A stretch of 22,951 bases of DNA from Holophagaceae bacterium UBA706 (GTDB lineage: Bacteria; Acidobacteriota; Holophagae; Holophagales; Holophagaceae). Positions 7,486 through 18,476 of the stretch are shown here, piece after piece (position 1 is the first letter of the stretch; each line of letters starts with the position of its first letter). The DNA lies in the NCBI GenBank assembly GCA_002298155.1, contig DBME01000433.1, forward strand, positions 1 through 22,951. Direction: 5' to 3'. Under the pieces are notes generated by a model. That model did not search any database. It saw nothing but the letters and a program-made list of their open reading frames with translations, and had not been told where the DNA came from. The position numbers and the translations under genes were made by a program.

Positions 7486-7551
7486 CCGAACCGGCCCTGC
7501 GCGTCAGGCGGGAACCGTTCATCCTATTCTGGACCCGCCTCTGGAGCCCCC

Positions 7552-10386
<2,835 letters not shown>

Positions 10387-10430
10387 GTCCTGGCCGGCAA
10401 GTCCAGGCACTTCCCAGGAGGCTCTTCCTT

Positions 10431-10569
10431 CTCCGCGACCCTCCGCGAAGTCTCAGCGCCTCAGCGTTTGAATGGAACTCGGTTACTCGGCGCGCTTGTT
10501 ACAATTGCCCCGAATCACCAAATTCCATTCAAACGCGGAGACACTGAGTTCTCGCGGAGGATCGCGGAG
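10431..10569. repeat. Long imperfect inverted repeat (type B)
   Basis: Arms 10431-10477 and 10523-10569 are reverse complements at 40 of 47 positions without gaps, around a 45-nt loop. The innermost 14 bp (CGTTTGAATGGAA with flanking base) pair perfectly. The outer part is made of CTCCGCGA-like units. Size and plan match the repeat at 1-140. It fills most of the 229-nt space between the dld stop and the convergent hypothetical gene. It could block transcription in both directions, but has no T-tract. The loop contains TGTTACAAT (10497-10505), which resembles an extended -10 box, but no gene follows it on that strand. Confidence 0.82.
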
Positions 10570-10615
10570 AGAAGGTCTTGTCGAAATTTGAATTCAGGAA
10601 CTCCCGGATTCTCCA

Positions 10616-11092
10616 CTAGGTCCAGTATTTGATCTGGATCGCCACGGATTCGCTTATCCAGTCCACCGAAATGAAGAACTCCGAATAACCGGGCTCATCT
10701 ACCTCTATCTGCCAGTGCTCCTGTGATTTCTGACGACGAGGGTCGAAAGCGGCGAGCTTTAGCAGAAAGTGCGGGGCCTCACGCTTTCCGCAATGGGCCT
10801 TCACAAGCTGCGAAATCAGCGCCTTCGCGCCGTCGGCATCCAGGCCGCGTTCCGTCACCAGATACACAATCCGGCGCCCCACATGCTCCTCGCCCGCCCA
10901 TTCGCGGATTTGGCAGTAGTCGCCATTGGGCAGGACCCGACGTTGGATGAGCCCATCCTTGGATCGCCATGTCAGATGGCCGGGCTCGGCCCCACGGGCC
11001 ATGAAGGCAGACGGGATGAGGAGGGTCACCAAACCAGTGGCCACTGCGTTTGCATGGTTCGCCATCGCCGGGTTGCTCCTTAATGCGTTCAT
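10616..11092 (-). CDS. Hypothetical, possibly exported protein
   Basis: This protein of up to 158 residues belongs to no family I recognise. From the second ATG (11065, residue 10) it begins MANHANAVATGLVTLLIPSAF, a hydrophobic stretch that could be a signal peptide ending near ARGAEP. That start has AAGGAG 10 nt upstream, better than the first ATG. The rest is mixed alpha/beta, with WRSKDGLIQRRVLPNGDYCQIREW and a C-terminal beta-rich part (SEFFISVDWISESVAIQIKYWT), and three cysteines or fewer. Codon third positions are visibly less GC-rich than in neighbours, so it may be a recent acquisition. It is isolated, with an inverted repeat on its 3' side and a divergent hydrolase on its 5' side. 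No function is proposed. Confidence 0.6.
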   Translation of the reverse strand: MNALRSNPAMANHANAVATGLVTLLIPSAFMARGAEPGHLTWRSKDGLIQRRVLPNGDYCQIREWAGEEHVGRRIVYLVTERGLDADGAKALISQLVKAHCGKREAPHFLLKLAAFDPRRQKSQEHWQIEVDEPGYSEFFISVDWISESVAIQIKYWT

Positions 11093-11237
11093 TTCAAGCT
11101 TAGCTTTGGACTCCCCTGGCTGAAAGTTTCATCCATGGTTACCGGAACACGGTGGCTTAGGTTTTCGCGGTTCGACCCCCCTGACCGGTCCGCCCACCTG
11201 CCGCTGAACCCGCGGCCGCCTGGGACGTATCCCCACC

Positions 11238-12155
11238 ATGAACCGCCGCATCCTCATCGTCAGCAGCCTCGCCGTGGGCGTGTGGGCCCTGCTCAACCTC
11301 CTGGTGGGGCTCTGGGTGCTTCCGCCGATGCTCCTGGCCGCTGGCCTGCCTTCGCGCACCGAAACCCAACGGGCGCATATCCGCGAGGTTCTCCAGCCGC
11401 CCGGGGCGGCCTGGACGGCCACCACGGTCCCGGGCGGCGAGAGCCGGCCCCTCCAGGTCTGGCGGTTGCGGAGGCCCGGGTCCCGCGGGGTGGCGGTGCT
11501 GCTCCACGGTTTCGGGGACGACGCCTGGGGAACCGCACCCCGCCTCCGAGACCTGCCGGACTGGGATGCCGTGGTCTTCACCTTCCGGGGACGGGATCTG
11601 GATCCCTCGGTGCCCTCGACCCTTGGCGGCTGGGAGACCGCCGACGTGGTGGCGGTGGTGCGCGCGCTGGAGGCGGAAGGCACCCCGCGCAAGGATATCC
11701 TCCTGGTGGGCGCCAGCCAGGGTGCGGGTGTGGCCTTGCTGGCCCTGGCGCGCCTAGAGGCCGAAGGCGGGCCCCTGGCGGGGGCTCTGCTGGAATCGCC
11801 CTTCCGGAATCTGAAGGACGCCGGGCGCAACCACCTGCGGGGAACCCTGGGCAACGGGGAATGGCTGCTGCGTCCGGCGGAACGCATCGCCTTCCTGCGG
11901 GCCGGGCGGATCGCGCGGTTCCACCCCGGAGACGTGTCTCCGGAGGACGCGTCCCGGAACCTCCGGACGCCCGTGGCTCTCCTGACGGGGGACGCGGATG
12001 GGATCACCCCCCTGGCCGGAGTGCGGGCCATCGCCAGAAACCTCCCCGACCTGACCGTCGTCCCGGGCGCGGGGCACCTGGAGGCCGGGGAGCGGGTCCC
12101 TGGAGGCTGGGCGGCGTGGGCTGCGGACCGGCTGAAGCGCTTCGGCCGGCGGTAG
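11238..12155 (+). CDS. Membrane-anchored alpha/beta hydrolase
   Basis: This 305-residue serine hydrolase has an uncleaved N-terminal hydrophobic helix (about 5-34), so the catalytic domain probably sits at the membrane, facing the periplasm. Family marks are the oxyanion motif LLHGFGDD (88-95), the nucleophile elbow GASQGAG (S160), an acid in TGDADGITP (D254) and the catalytic histidine in GAGHLE (H280). The substrate cannot be read from the sequence; esterase or peptidase-like relatives are both possible. The ribosome site is weak. It stands alone on the plus strand, divergent from the hypothetical gene and convergent with the btsS-like gene, with only 2 bp between the two stops. Confidence 0.85.
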   Translation: MNRRILIVSSLAVGVWALLNLLVGLWVLPPMLLAAGLPSRTETQRAHIREVLQPPGAAWTATTVPGGESRPLQVWRLRRPGSRGVAVLLHGFGDDAWGTAPRLRDLPDWDAVVFTFRGRDLDPSVPSTLGGWETADVVAVVRALEAEGTPRKDILLVGASQGAGVALLALARLEAEGGPLAGALLESPFRNLKDAGRNHLRGTLGNGEWLLRPAERIAFLRAGRIARFHPGDVSPEDASRNLRTPVALLTGDADGITPLAGVRAIARNLPDLTVVPGAGHLEAGERVPGGWAAWAADRLKRFGRR

Positions 12156-12157
12156 CC

Positions 12158-13837
12158 TCACTCCACCAGCACCCCCTTGAGCGGCACCCGGATGGTCATC
12201 TGCGTGAGCTTGTTGGGAATGCAGGTGATGTTCAACCCCGTCGCCGGCCCGAAGAGGCTCCGGATGCGCTTGTGCACGATCTGCAGCCCCAGCCCGTCCT
12301 CGGACTTCACGCTGTCGTCGAAGGTCCCGGCGTCGTCCTCCACGTCGATGCGCAGCGCGTCCCCCTCCGGATAGGCCCGGATGCGCACCTCGCCGGGGGT
12401 CAGCATGCTGGAGATGCCGTGCTTGATGGCGTTCTCCAGGAGCGGCTGCAGGGTGAAGGTCGGCACCCTCACCTGGTGGAAGGCGGGATCCACGTCGATC
12501 TCCACCCTCAACCCCTCGAAGCGCGCCTTCTCGATCTCCACGTAGGCCCGGATGTGCTCCAGCTCCTCCTCGAGGGTCGAGAACTGGGAACTGCGCTTGA
12601 GGTTCTTGCGGAAATAGCCGGAGAGGTGCCCCAGCAGCTCCCGGCCCCGGGTGGCGTCGGTGCGCACCACGGCCATGATCGTGTTGAGGGAGTTGAAGAG
12701 GAAGTGCGGGTTCACCTGCGCCCGCAGCAGGCGCAGTTCGCTCTGAACCAGGAGGTTCTTCTGCTCCTGGTACTTCGAGATGAGGAGCTGGCTCGACAAC
12801 AGGGCGCCGATGCCCTCCCCCAGGCGCCGGTTCATCTTCAGGAAACGCCGGTTCCTGGGCTCGAAGAGCTGCACGGTGCCCAGCACCACGCCGTCCACCT
12901 CCAGGGGCACGATGAGCGCGGAATGCAGGGGGCAGTCCTCGGACACGCCGCACTGGAAGGTCTGATGCGTGCCGTCCGCGAAGATCACCGACCGGTCCTC
13001 GATGGCCTGGAGCGTGAGGGCGGACGACACGGGCAGGCCCGGCCGGTGGTGGTCGGAACCCAGCCCCACGAAGCCCAGCACCCGCTCCCGGTCCGTCACG
13101 GCCACGGCGCCCACGCCCGTCTCCTCCTGGACGATGGCGGCCATCTCCCCGGCGGTCTCCGGGCCGAAGCCGCGCCCCAGAAGTCCCAGGGCCCGCTCCG
13201 CCACCCGCAGGGCGGCGGCGGAGGACGTGGCCGCCACCCGGTCCAGGTCCCGCAGGCGGTGCAGGAGCACGGCCATGAGCAGCGCGGCGCCCACGGGGTT
13301 CAGGCACACCATGGGGATGCCGATGACCTTGACGATCTCCAGGGCGTCGCCGAAGGGCTTGGTCAGGGCCAGCACGATGCCCATGTGCAGGAGCTCGCCC
13401 ACGAACGTGACCACCAGGGCCGTGCGCATGGACAGGAGCGTCTCCGGCCGGTCCCGGTAGCGGCGGTGGACGAGACCCGCGAGCACCCCCTCCAGGGTTG
13501 TGGCCACGGCGCCGCTGAACGCCGCGATGCCCCCCAGGGTCAACCGGTGGGCCCCGGCCTTGAGGCCCACGAGTCCGCCCAGCCAGGGGCCCCCCAGGAG
13601 CCCGGCCAGCACCGAACCCACGGCCCGGGAATTGAGGATGGCGCCGCCCTTGAGGACCGGGGTGCCCAGGTAGTTCCCCAGGATGGCGATGCTCGTGAAG
13701 ACCAGGTAGAGCCGCAGTCTGCCGTGGGGCCGGGCCCAGTCCGAGGCGATGGGCCGGAAGGCGGGCGATTCGCAGTACAGGTAGAACAGGACCAGGAAGG
13801 CCGAGAGGGTCTGGAACAGCTGTACCAGGTCGTGCAA
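12158..13837 (-). CDS. btsS: BtsS/LytS-type sensor histidine kinase
   Basis: This 559-residue membrane histidine kinase is very close in length and domain order to E. coli BtsS (YehU), the high-affinity pyruvate sensor. Residues about 1-195 form the 5TM-5TMR_LYT sensor (LNSRAVGSVLAGLLGGP, HRLTLGGIAAFSGA). About 215-360 is a GAF domain with the BtsS-like AVTDRERVLGFVGLGSDHH. The phospho-accepting histidine is H378 in AQVNPHFLFNSLNTI. The ATPase domain has LLENAIKHG (N469) and GLGLQIVHKRI. The start is TTG with GGGAGG 5 nt upstream, 23 nt after the LutB-LutA gene, so it is the last gene of the permease-lut operon. Its partner is the LytTR regulator at 18477. In this setting it may sense pyruvate made from lactate, or lactate itself. 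The symbol reflects similarity, not proven orthology. Confidence 0.92.
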   Translation of the reverse strand: MHDLVQLFQTLSAFLVLFYLYCESPAFRPIASDWARPHGRLRLYLVFTSIAILGNYLGTPVLKGGAILNSRAVGSVLAGLLGGPWLGGLVGLKAGAHRLTLGGIAAFSGAVATTLEGVLAGLVHRRYRDRPETLLSMRTALVVTFVGELLHMGIVLALTKPFGDALEIVKVIGIPMVCLNPVGAALLMAVLLHRLRDLDRVAATSSAAALRVAERALGLLGRGFGPETAGEMAAIVQEETGVGAVAVTDRERVLGFVGLGSDHHRPGLPVSSALTLQAIEDRSVIFADGTHQTFQCGVSEDCPLHSALIVPLEVDGVVLGTVQLFEPRNRRFLKMNRRLGEGIGALLSSQLLISKYQEQKNLLVQSELRLLRAQVNPHFLFNSLNTIMAVVRTDATRGRELLGHLSGYFRKNLKRSSQFSTLEEELEHIRAYVEIEKARFEGLRVEIDVDPAFHQVRVPTFTLQPLLENAIKHGISSMLTPGEVRIRAYPEGDALRIDVEDDAGTFDDSVKSEDGLGLQIVHKRIRSLFGPATGLNITCIPNKLTQMTIRVPLKGVLVE

Positions 13838-13860
13838 GGTCCCTCCCGGTCAGGGGCGGT

Positions 13861-15993
13861 TCAGCGGAGCCTTTCCTCCAGGCGCACGGCGGTGTGCTCC
13901 GCGCGGATGGGTGACCCCAGCTTATCCAATCCCCCCCGGATCTGCATCACGCAGCCTGGGCAGTCCATGACCACCCGGTCGGCGCCCGTGGCCTGGATGT
14001 TGTCCAGCTTGCGCTCCAGGATGGGGGCCGAGATCTCCGGGAGCTTGACGGAGTAGGACCCGGCCATGCCGCAGCAGGTGTCGCACTCGGCCATCTCCCG
14101 CACCTCGACCCCTGCCCGGGCCAGCAGTTCCCGGGGAGCCGCCTGGGCCCCCAGGGTGCGCTTCAGGTGGCAGGAATCGTGGTAGGTGGAGATCCCCGCC
14201 TCCTGGCCCTCCTTGAAGGAGAGCCGGCCCTCGTCCACCAGACGCTTGACCAGAGTGGAAAAGTCGAAGGTCCTGGCGGCGAGCCGCCGCGCGGGTTCAA
14301 GGTCCTCCTCCATCCCCAGGCTCCGGAAGGTGGCGATGAAATCCTCCTTCAGGGCCACGGTGCAGGTGGGGCAGGCCGAGACCACGTAGTCCGGGCCGTC
14401 GGCCAGGAGGGCCTTGATGTTGTCCCTGGCGTTGCCCGCGGCCGTCTCGTAGGCGCCCGCGTATCGCGCGGGGGCCCCGCAGCAGGTCTGGCCCTCGGGG
14501 AAGAGCACTTCGATGCCTGCCTTGTTCAGGATCCGCACCACGGCCTCGCCCATCTCGGGATAGGAGAAGTCGATGAGGCACCCGGAATAGAACACCGCCT
14601 TCTCCCGGCACGGAGGCTGGACCAGGCGGCGGAAGCGGTCCCGCAGGGGCTCCTCGGCGATGGCCGGCAGGCTGCGGAAGTCCGTCATGTCCGACAGGAA
14701 CAGGGGCAGGTGGCGGATGAAGCCGTTCTTCGCGAAGGGCTTCTGGGCCAGGGAGGCCGCCCGGAGCATGGTGTGGAAGAGCCGCCGGTTGTTCACCAGC
14801 GCGAAGATCGCCTTCTGGACCAGCGGCTGCCCCCGCTTCGCCACCAGGCGGCGGCGCACTTCCAGGATCAGCCCCGGGATATCGATGCGGCCCGGGCACA
14901 CGTCCTTGCAGGCGCCGCACTGGATGCACAGGCCCTGGATCTCGTCCGACGCCTGGAGCCCGTCGAACCAGGCCGTGAGGATGGTGCCGATGCCGCCCGT
15001 GTACACCTTGCCGAACACGTGGCCCCCCACGAGACGGTAGATGGGGCACACGTTGAGGCAGGACGCGCACCGGATGCACTGCAGCGCCTCCCGGAACCGG
15101 GGATCCGCAGCCATTTCCGACCGGCGGTTGTCCATGAGGATGACGTGGGTCTCCCGGGGGCCTCCTTCCGTGGACTGCAGGGGGCCGGTGAGGATGGACA
15201 CATAGCTGGTCATCAGCTGGCCCGTGGCGTTGCGGGGCAGCGCCGTGAGGATGGGCTCGATGTCCTGGAAGGACGCCACCAGCTTCTCGATGCCCACGAT
15301 GGCCACGTGGACCCTGGGCAGGGTCGTGACGAGACGGGCGTTGCCCTCGTTGGTCACCAGCACCAGGCTTCCGGTTTCGGCCACGGCGATGTTGGCGCCG
15401 GTGATGCCCATGTCCGCCTCCAGGAAGCGGCCCCGGAGCCGGTCCCGGGCGAAGGCCACCAGGGCCGGGATGTCCGGGGCCTGCCCGGGCTCCACTTCGC
15501 GGCTGAACACCTCCGCCACGTCCTCCTTGGTGAGGTGGATGGCGGGCATGACCATGTGGGAGGGCCGCTGGTGGGCCAGCTGGATGATCCACTCCCCCAG
15601 ATCCGTCTCGAAGACCTGGATCCCCTCGGCCTCCAAGTGGGCGTTGAGGTGGATCTCCTCGGTGGCCATGGACTTGGATTTCACGATGGTGCGCACGCCC
15701 CGCTCCCGGGCCAGGGCGGAGACGTAGGCCTTCACCTCGGCGGGGCTCTGGGCCCGGAATACCTTGACGCCCCGGGCTTCGGCATTGGCCTGGAAGGCGG
15801 CGGCCAGTTCGTCCAGGCGGGAGGCGGCATGGGCCTTGACGTCCCGCACGCGGTCCCGCACCGCCTCGAAGTCGAGACCCGCGTAGGCCCGCTCCCGGCT
15901 CGCCTTGTAGGCCACGGAGAAGCGGCCGAGGGCCCCCCGCAGGTCGGGGTCGGCCAGGGCCTGATGGATGGAGTCCTTGAACGCTGCCCTCAT
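13861..15993 (-). CDS. LutB-LutA fusion, Fe-S L-lactate oxidation protein
   Basis: This 710-residue fusion carries two subunits of the LutABC (LldEFG) complex, which oxidises L-lactate to pyruvate in the cytoplasm. Residues about 60-300 are the LUD domain (NIAVAETGSLVLVTNEGNAR). Two 4Fe-4S sets follow (C306/309/312/316 and C356/359/362/366, the second ending CPGRIDIPG). That is LutB. Residues from about 465 are LutA, with its two CCG modules (QTCCGAPARYAG at 502; CDTCCGMAGSY at 637). LutA and LutB are separate in Bacillus and Shewanella, but similar fusions are known from Desulfovibrio. The chosen ATG at 15993 has GGAGGG 9 nt upstream and overlaps the lutC stop (ATGA). A longer upstream reading frame is only lutC read out of frame. 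Confidence 0.95.
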   Translation of the reverse strand: MRAAFKDSIHQALADPDLRGALGRFSVAYKASRERAYAGLDFEAVRDRVRDVKAHAASRLDELAAAFQANAEARGVKVFRAQSPAEVKAYVSALARERGVRTIVKSKSMATEEIHLNAHLEAEGIQVFETDLGEWIIQLAHQRPSHMVMPAIHLTKEDVAEVFSREVEPGQAPDIPALVAFARDRLRGRFLEADMGITGANIAVAETGSLVLVTNEGNARLVTTLPRVHVAIVGIEKLVASFQDIEPILTALPRNATGQLMTSYVSILTGPLQSTEGGPRETHVILMDNRRSEMAADPRFREALQCIRCASCLNVCPIYRLVGGHVFGKVYTGGIGTILTAWFDGLQASDEIQGLCIQCGACKDVCPGRIDIPGLILEVRRRLVAKRGQPLVQKAIFALVNNRRLFHTMLRAASLAQKPFAKNGFIRHLPLFLSDMTDFRSLPAIAEEPLRDRFRRLVQPPCREKAVFYSGCLIDFSYPEMGEAVVRILNKAGIEVLFPEGQTCCGAPARYAGAYETAAGNARDNIKALLADGPDYVVSACPTCTVALKEDFIATFRSLGMEEDLEPARRLAARTFDFSTLVKRLVDEGRLSFKEGQEAGISTYHDSCHLKRTLGAQAAPRELLARAGVEVREMAECDTCCGMAGSYSVKLPEISAPILERKLDNIQATGADRVVMDCPGCVMQIRGGLDKLGSPIRAEHTAVRLEERLR

Positions 15994-16514
15994 GACGGGA
16001 TTCCCTCCACGAGAAGCACCACCAGCCGCGCGGGGCCGTGGACGCCGATGGTGAGGACCCGCTCGATGTCGGCGGTGCGGCTGGGCCCGGTGATCATCGA
16101 AAGACAGGCCGCGCGGTCCGGATGGACGATGGACAGCAGGGAAGCCAGGTCCGGCAGGATGCGCCCCGTCCCCAGGATCGCCACGTGGGTCCTGGGCAGC
16201 GTCGAGACCAGGCGCTGTTCCACGGTCGTGGCGTCCTGCACCAGCGTCCCGGTGGCGGCGATGGCCCAGTCCATCTGGGAGATGCCCACCTGGGCCGCGG
16301 CTGCGGCCTCCCGCGTCACGTCGAAGGCCAGGCCCGGGATCCGGGGCCGGCCCGCGGCCTGCAGGAAGGGACCCGGGGCCCACAGGGAGGTTCCGCCTTC
16401 CCGGGGGAGGAAGTCCCCCAGGAAGGCCAGGGCCTCCTGGGCCCGGCCGAAGGCGTGCACCTCGGCGCTCACCGCCCCGGCGCGTTCCCGGAAGAGGCCG
16501 GACAGGTTGCACAT
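15990..16514 (-). CDS. lutC: LutC, LUD-domain lactate utilisation protein (short)
   Basis: This 174-residue LUD-domain protein is the third part of the LutABC L-lactate oxidation system. The family signature is clear: GISQMDWAIAATGTLV, STLPRTHVAILGTGRILPDL and SMITGPSRTADIERVLTIGVHGP. Typical LutC proteins have about 200-240 residues, so the N-terminal helical part is reduced. The ATG at 16514 lies 2 nt after the permease stop (TGACCATG), and the gene ends in a 4-nt ATGA overlap with the LutB-LutA gene, so translation is probably coupled throughout. The frame stays open far upstream, but that part reads out of frame through the permease and is not coding. Confidence 0.92.
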   Translation of the reverse strand: MCNLSGLFRERAGAVSAEVHAFGRAQEALAFLGDFLPREGGTSLWAPGPFLQAAGRPRIPGLAFDVTREAAAAAQVGISQMDWAIAATGTLVQDATTVEQRLVSTLPRTHVAILGTGRILPDLASLLSIVHPDRAACLSMITGPSRTADIERVLTIGVHGPARLVVLLVEGIPS

Positions 16515-16516
16515 GG

Positions 16517-18277
16517 TCAGCGGACGATCATGTGGGTGAAGGGGAACACGTAGGCCATGAGGAAGACCACCAGCCCCGCCAGCGCCGCCAGGGCCACCGA
16601 GTGGAAGAAGACATACCGGAGGATGTCGCCCTCGTGGCCATACCACTGGGTGGCGGTGCTGGCCACCACGATGCTCTGGGCGTCGATCATCTTGCCCATG
16701 ACGCCGCCGCAGCTGTTGGCCGAGGCCATGAGGCTTGGAGCCACGCCGATCTGCTGGGCGGTGATCTTCTGGAGGCTGCCGAAGAGCACGTTGGAGCTGG
16801 TGTCCGAACCCGTGAGGGCCACCCCCAGCCAGCCCAGCATCGTCCCGAAGAAGGGGTAGAGGGTGCCGGTGCGGGCGAAGGCCAGGCCCATGGTGGCGTC
16901 CAGGCCGGAATACCGGGTGAGGAAACCCACCGCCAGCATCGCCGCGATCGTGAGGAGGGAGAAGCGCACCCGCACCAGGGTGGCGGCGTAGAGCTTGAGC
17001 ATCTTCCAGAGGCTCAGGCCCATGACGGCGCCCGACAGGAGCGCGGCCAGGAAGATGCCGGTGCCTGTGGCGGAAAGCCAGTTGAGGACGTAGATGGCCT
17101 TCTCCGCCTCGGGCTTGGCCACCACGGGTGGCATGCGCTGCACCAGCAGATGGAGTCCGTGCACGGGGAACTTGAGGGTGGTGCAGGCGTCCATGGCGTT
17201 CTTGATGACGGGGGTGCCCCAGAGGCCCACGAGGATGCTCAGCACGACCCAGGGGGTCCAGGCCTTGATGACCTGCTTGCGGGAATGGACCGTGACGCCC
17301 CGGGCCTGGGTGGTGGCGGCCTCGCCCTCCAGGCGCCAGATGCGCTTGGGGCTCCACTTCAGGAGGAAGAGGATGAGGCAGGTCATGGAGACGACCGACG
17401 CCGCGATGTCCACCAGCCAGGGGCCGTGGAGGTTGGAGACCAGGAGCTGGGTGGCCGCGAAGGAGCCCCCGGCCACCAGGATGGCGGGCCAGATCTCCAG
17501 CATCCCCTTGAAGCCCGCGAAGGCCCAGATCAGCCAGAAGGGCACCAGGATGCAGAAGGGGGTCAGGAGCCGGCCCACGTTGGCGCTCAGGACGCCCAGG
17601 TCGATGCCCGTGACGCCGTTGAGGGCGAGGAGCGGGATGCCCAGGGCCCCGAAGGCCACGGGCGCCGTGTTGGCGATGAGGGACAGGCCCGAGGCCTGCA
17701 GGGGCCGGAAGCCCAGGCCGATGAGGATGGCCGCGGTGACCGCCACCGGGGTCCCGAACCCCGCCGCGCCCTCGAAGAAGGAGCCGAAGCAGAAGGCGAT
17801 GAGCAGAAGCTGCAGGCGCCGGTCCTGGGTGATGCTCGTGAGGCTCTCCTGCAGCACCTTGAACAGGCCCGTCTCGTTGGTGAGCGTGTACATGAAGATC
17901 ACGTTCACGATGATCCAGCCGATGGGGAGCAGGCCGTAGGCGGCGCCGTACACCGCCGTCGCGCCTGCCAGCTTGGCCGGCATATGGAAACCGGCCACGG
18001 CGACCAGGAGGGCAGCGCCCAGCCCCATGAGGGCAGCATAGTGGGCCTTCACCTGGAGGATGGCCAGGGTCCCCAGCAGCACGAACACCGGGATGGCGGC
18101 CACCAGGGTGGACAGCCACCAGTGCCCCGTGGGGTCGTAGTTCTGGGACCACGGCGCGCCCAGGGCCGGCAGGCGCAGGATGGCCACGGCGGCGAAGGCG
18201 CCGCCCACGATCACCGCGCCGGCGGTGACAAGGTTGGCCTTGGGGGGAACGGCGGCCGCAAAGGATGATTCGGTCAT
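16517..18277 (-). CDS. lldP: Lactate permease, LctP family
   Basis: This 586-residue inner-membrane transporter, with about 12-14 predicted helices, brings in L-lactate (and often D-lactate and glycolate) with protons. The family hallmark GSFFEGAAGFGTPVAV is present. So are the conserved GALGIPLLALNGVTG, LTGSDTSSNVLFGSLQ and NSCGGVMGKMIDAQSI blocks. The start is the ATG at 18277 (MTESSFAAAV), with GGAG 5 nt upstream. A frame extension to 18367 adds a polar, non-conserved segment and is rejected. It is the first gene of the operon lldP-lutC-lutBA-btsS. The 199-nt region between it and the divergent LytTR regulator holds the shared regulatory element on its strand at 18364-18394. Confidence 0.95.
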   Translation of the reverse strand: MTESSFAAAVPPKANLVTAGAVIVGGAFAAVAILRLPALGAPWSQNYDPTGHWWLSTLVAAIPVFVLLGTLAILQVKAHYAALMGLGAALLVAVAGFHMPAKLAGATAVYGAAYGLLPIGWIIVNVIFMYTLTNETGLFKVLQESLTSITQDRRLQLLLIAFCFGSFFEGAAGFGTPVAVTAAILIGLGFRPLQASGLSLIANTAPVAFGALGIPLLALNGVTGIDLGVLSANVGRLLTPFCILVPFWLIWAFAGFKGMLEIWPAILVAGGSFAATQLLVSNLHGPWLVDIAASVVSMTCLILFLLKWSPKRIWRLEGEAATTQARGVTVHSRKQVIKAWTPWVVLSILVGLWGTPVIKNAMDACTTLKFPVHGLHLLVQRMPPVVAKPEAEKAIYVLNWLSATGTGIFLAALLSGAVMGLSLWKMLKLYAATLVRVRFSLLTIAAMLAVGFLTRYSGLDATMGLAFARTGTLYPFFGTMLGWLGVALTGSDTSSNVLFGSLQKITAQQIGVAPSLMASANSCGGVMGKMIDAQSIVVASTATQWYGHEGDILRYVFFHSVALAALAGLVVFLMAYVFPFTHMIVR

Positions 18278-18363
18278 GGGTTCTCCGGAGTGGAAGGAAG
18301 GGTGCAAACCGGTATGAACACACAGGATGGGCAGGGGCCGGACCCATGAGCGGTCAAACTTGG

Positions 18364-18394
18364 CCACCGGCCGGACTCGGCATGCATCCGGTCG
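18364..18394 (-). promoter_or_regulatory. Predicted LytTR (BtsR-like) binding site of lldP
   Basis: On the minus strand ACCGGATG (18392-18385) and GCCGGTGG (18371-18364) are direct repeats with a 13-bp spacer, as at 7457-7485 upstream of dld. The gapless block identity is 25 of 33. CATCCT starts at 18329, 46 nt past the 20-bp core, the same distance as at dld. Between them ACCGCTCA (18354-18347) fits the half-site ACC(G/A)CT(C/T)A that I recall for E. coli BtsR, though as a single copy. The site lies about 100 nt before the permease start. Confidence 0.55.
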
Positions 18395-18431
18395 GAATCC
18401 CGGGGTGACCGGAAGGGCGAAAGGGCGGAAA

Positions 18432-18440
18432 TGCTATAGT
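18432..18440 (+). promoter_or_regulatory. Extended -10 promoter of the LytTR regulator gene
   Basis: TGCTATAGT is an extended -10 box (TG-N-TATAGT, one mismatch to TATAAT) 36 nt before the GTG start. A strong GGGGGAGGG ribosome site follows at 18465-18473. No convincing -35 lies at 17 nt, as is usual for extended -10 promoters. Between the -10 and the start, CGACCGGAAC and GTCAGGCGGAACCG resemble sequences upstream of dld and may serve autoregulation. Confidence 0.45.
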
Positions 18441-18476
18441 CGACCGGAACGGTCAGGCGGAACCGGGGGAGGGATC

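Noticed and set aside
11135..14056. 973-codon plus-strand frame across the hydrolase and the kinase gene
   Set aside because: It runs out of frame through the hydrolase and antisense to the kinase. Its translation is low-complexity Gly, Arg and Pro.
15994..16512. Upstream extension of the LutB-LutA protein
   Set aside because: This stretch is lutC read in another frame. The internal ATG at 15993 has a ribosome site and an ATGA overlap typical of coupled genes.
18278..18367. 30-residue N-terminal extension of lactate permease
   Set aside because: The extension is polar and not part of the family. The ATG at 18277 has a good GGAG site, and the extension overlaps the regulatory element.
18327..18476. 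50-residue N-terminal extension of the LytTR regulator
   Set aside because: It crosses the extended -10 box and is rich in Arg and Gly. The receiver starts directly at the GTG after a strong ribosome site.
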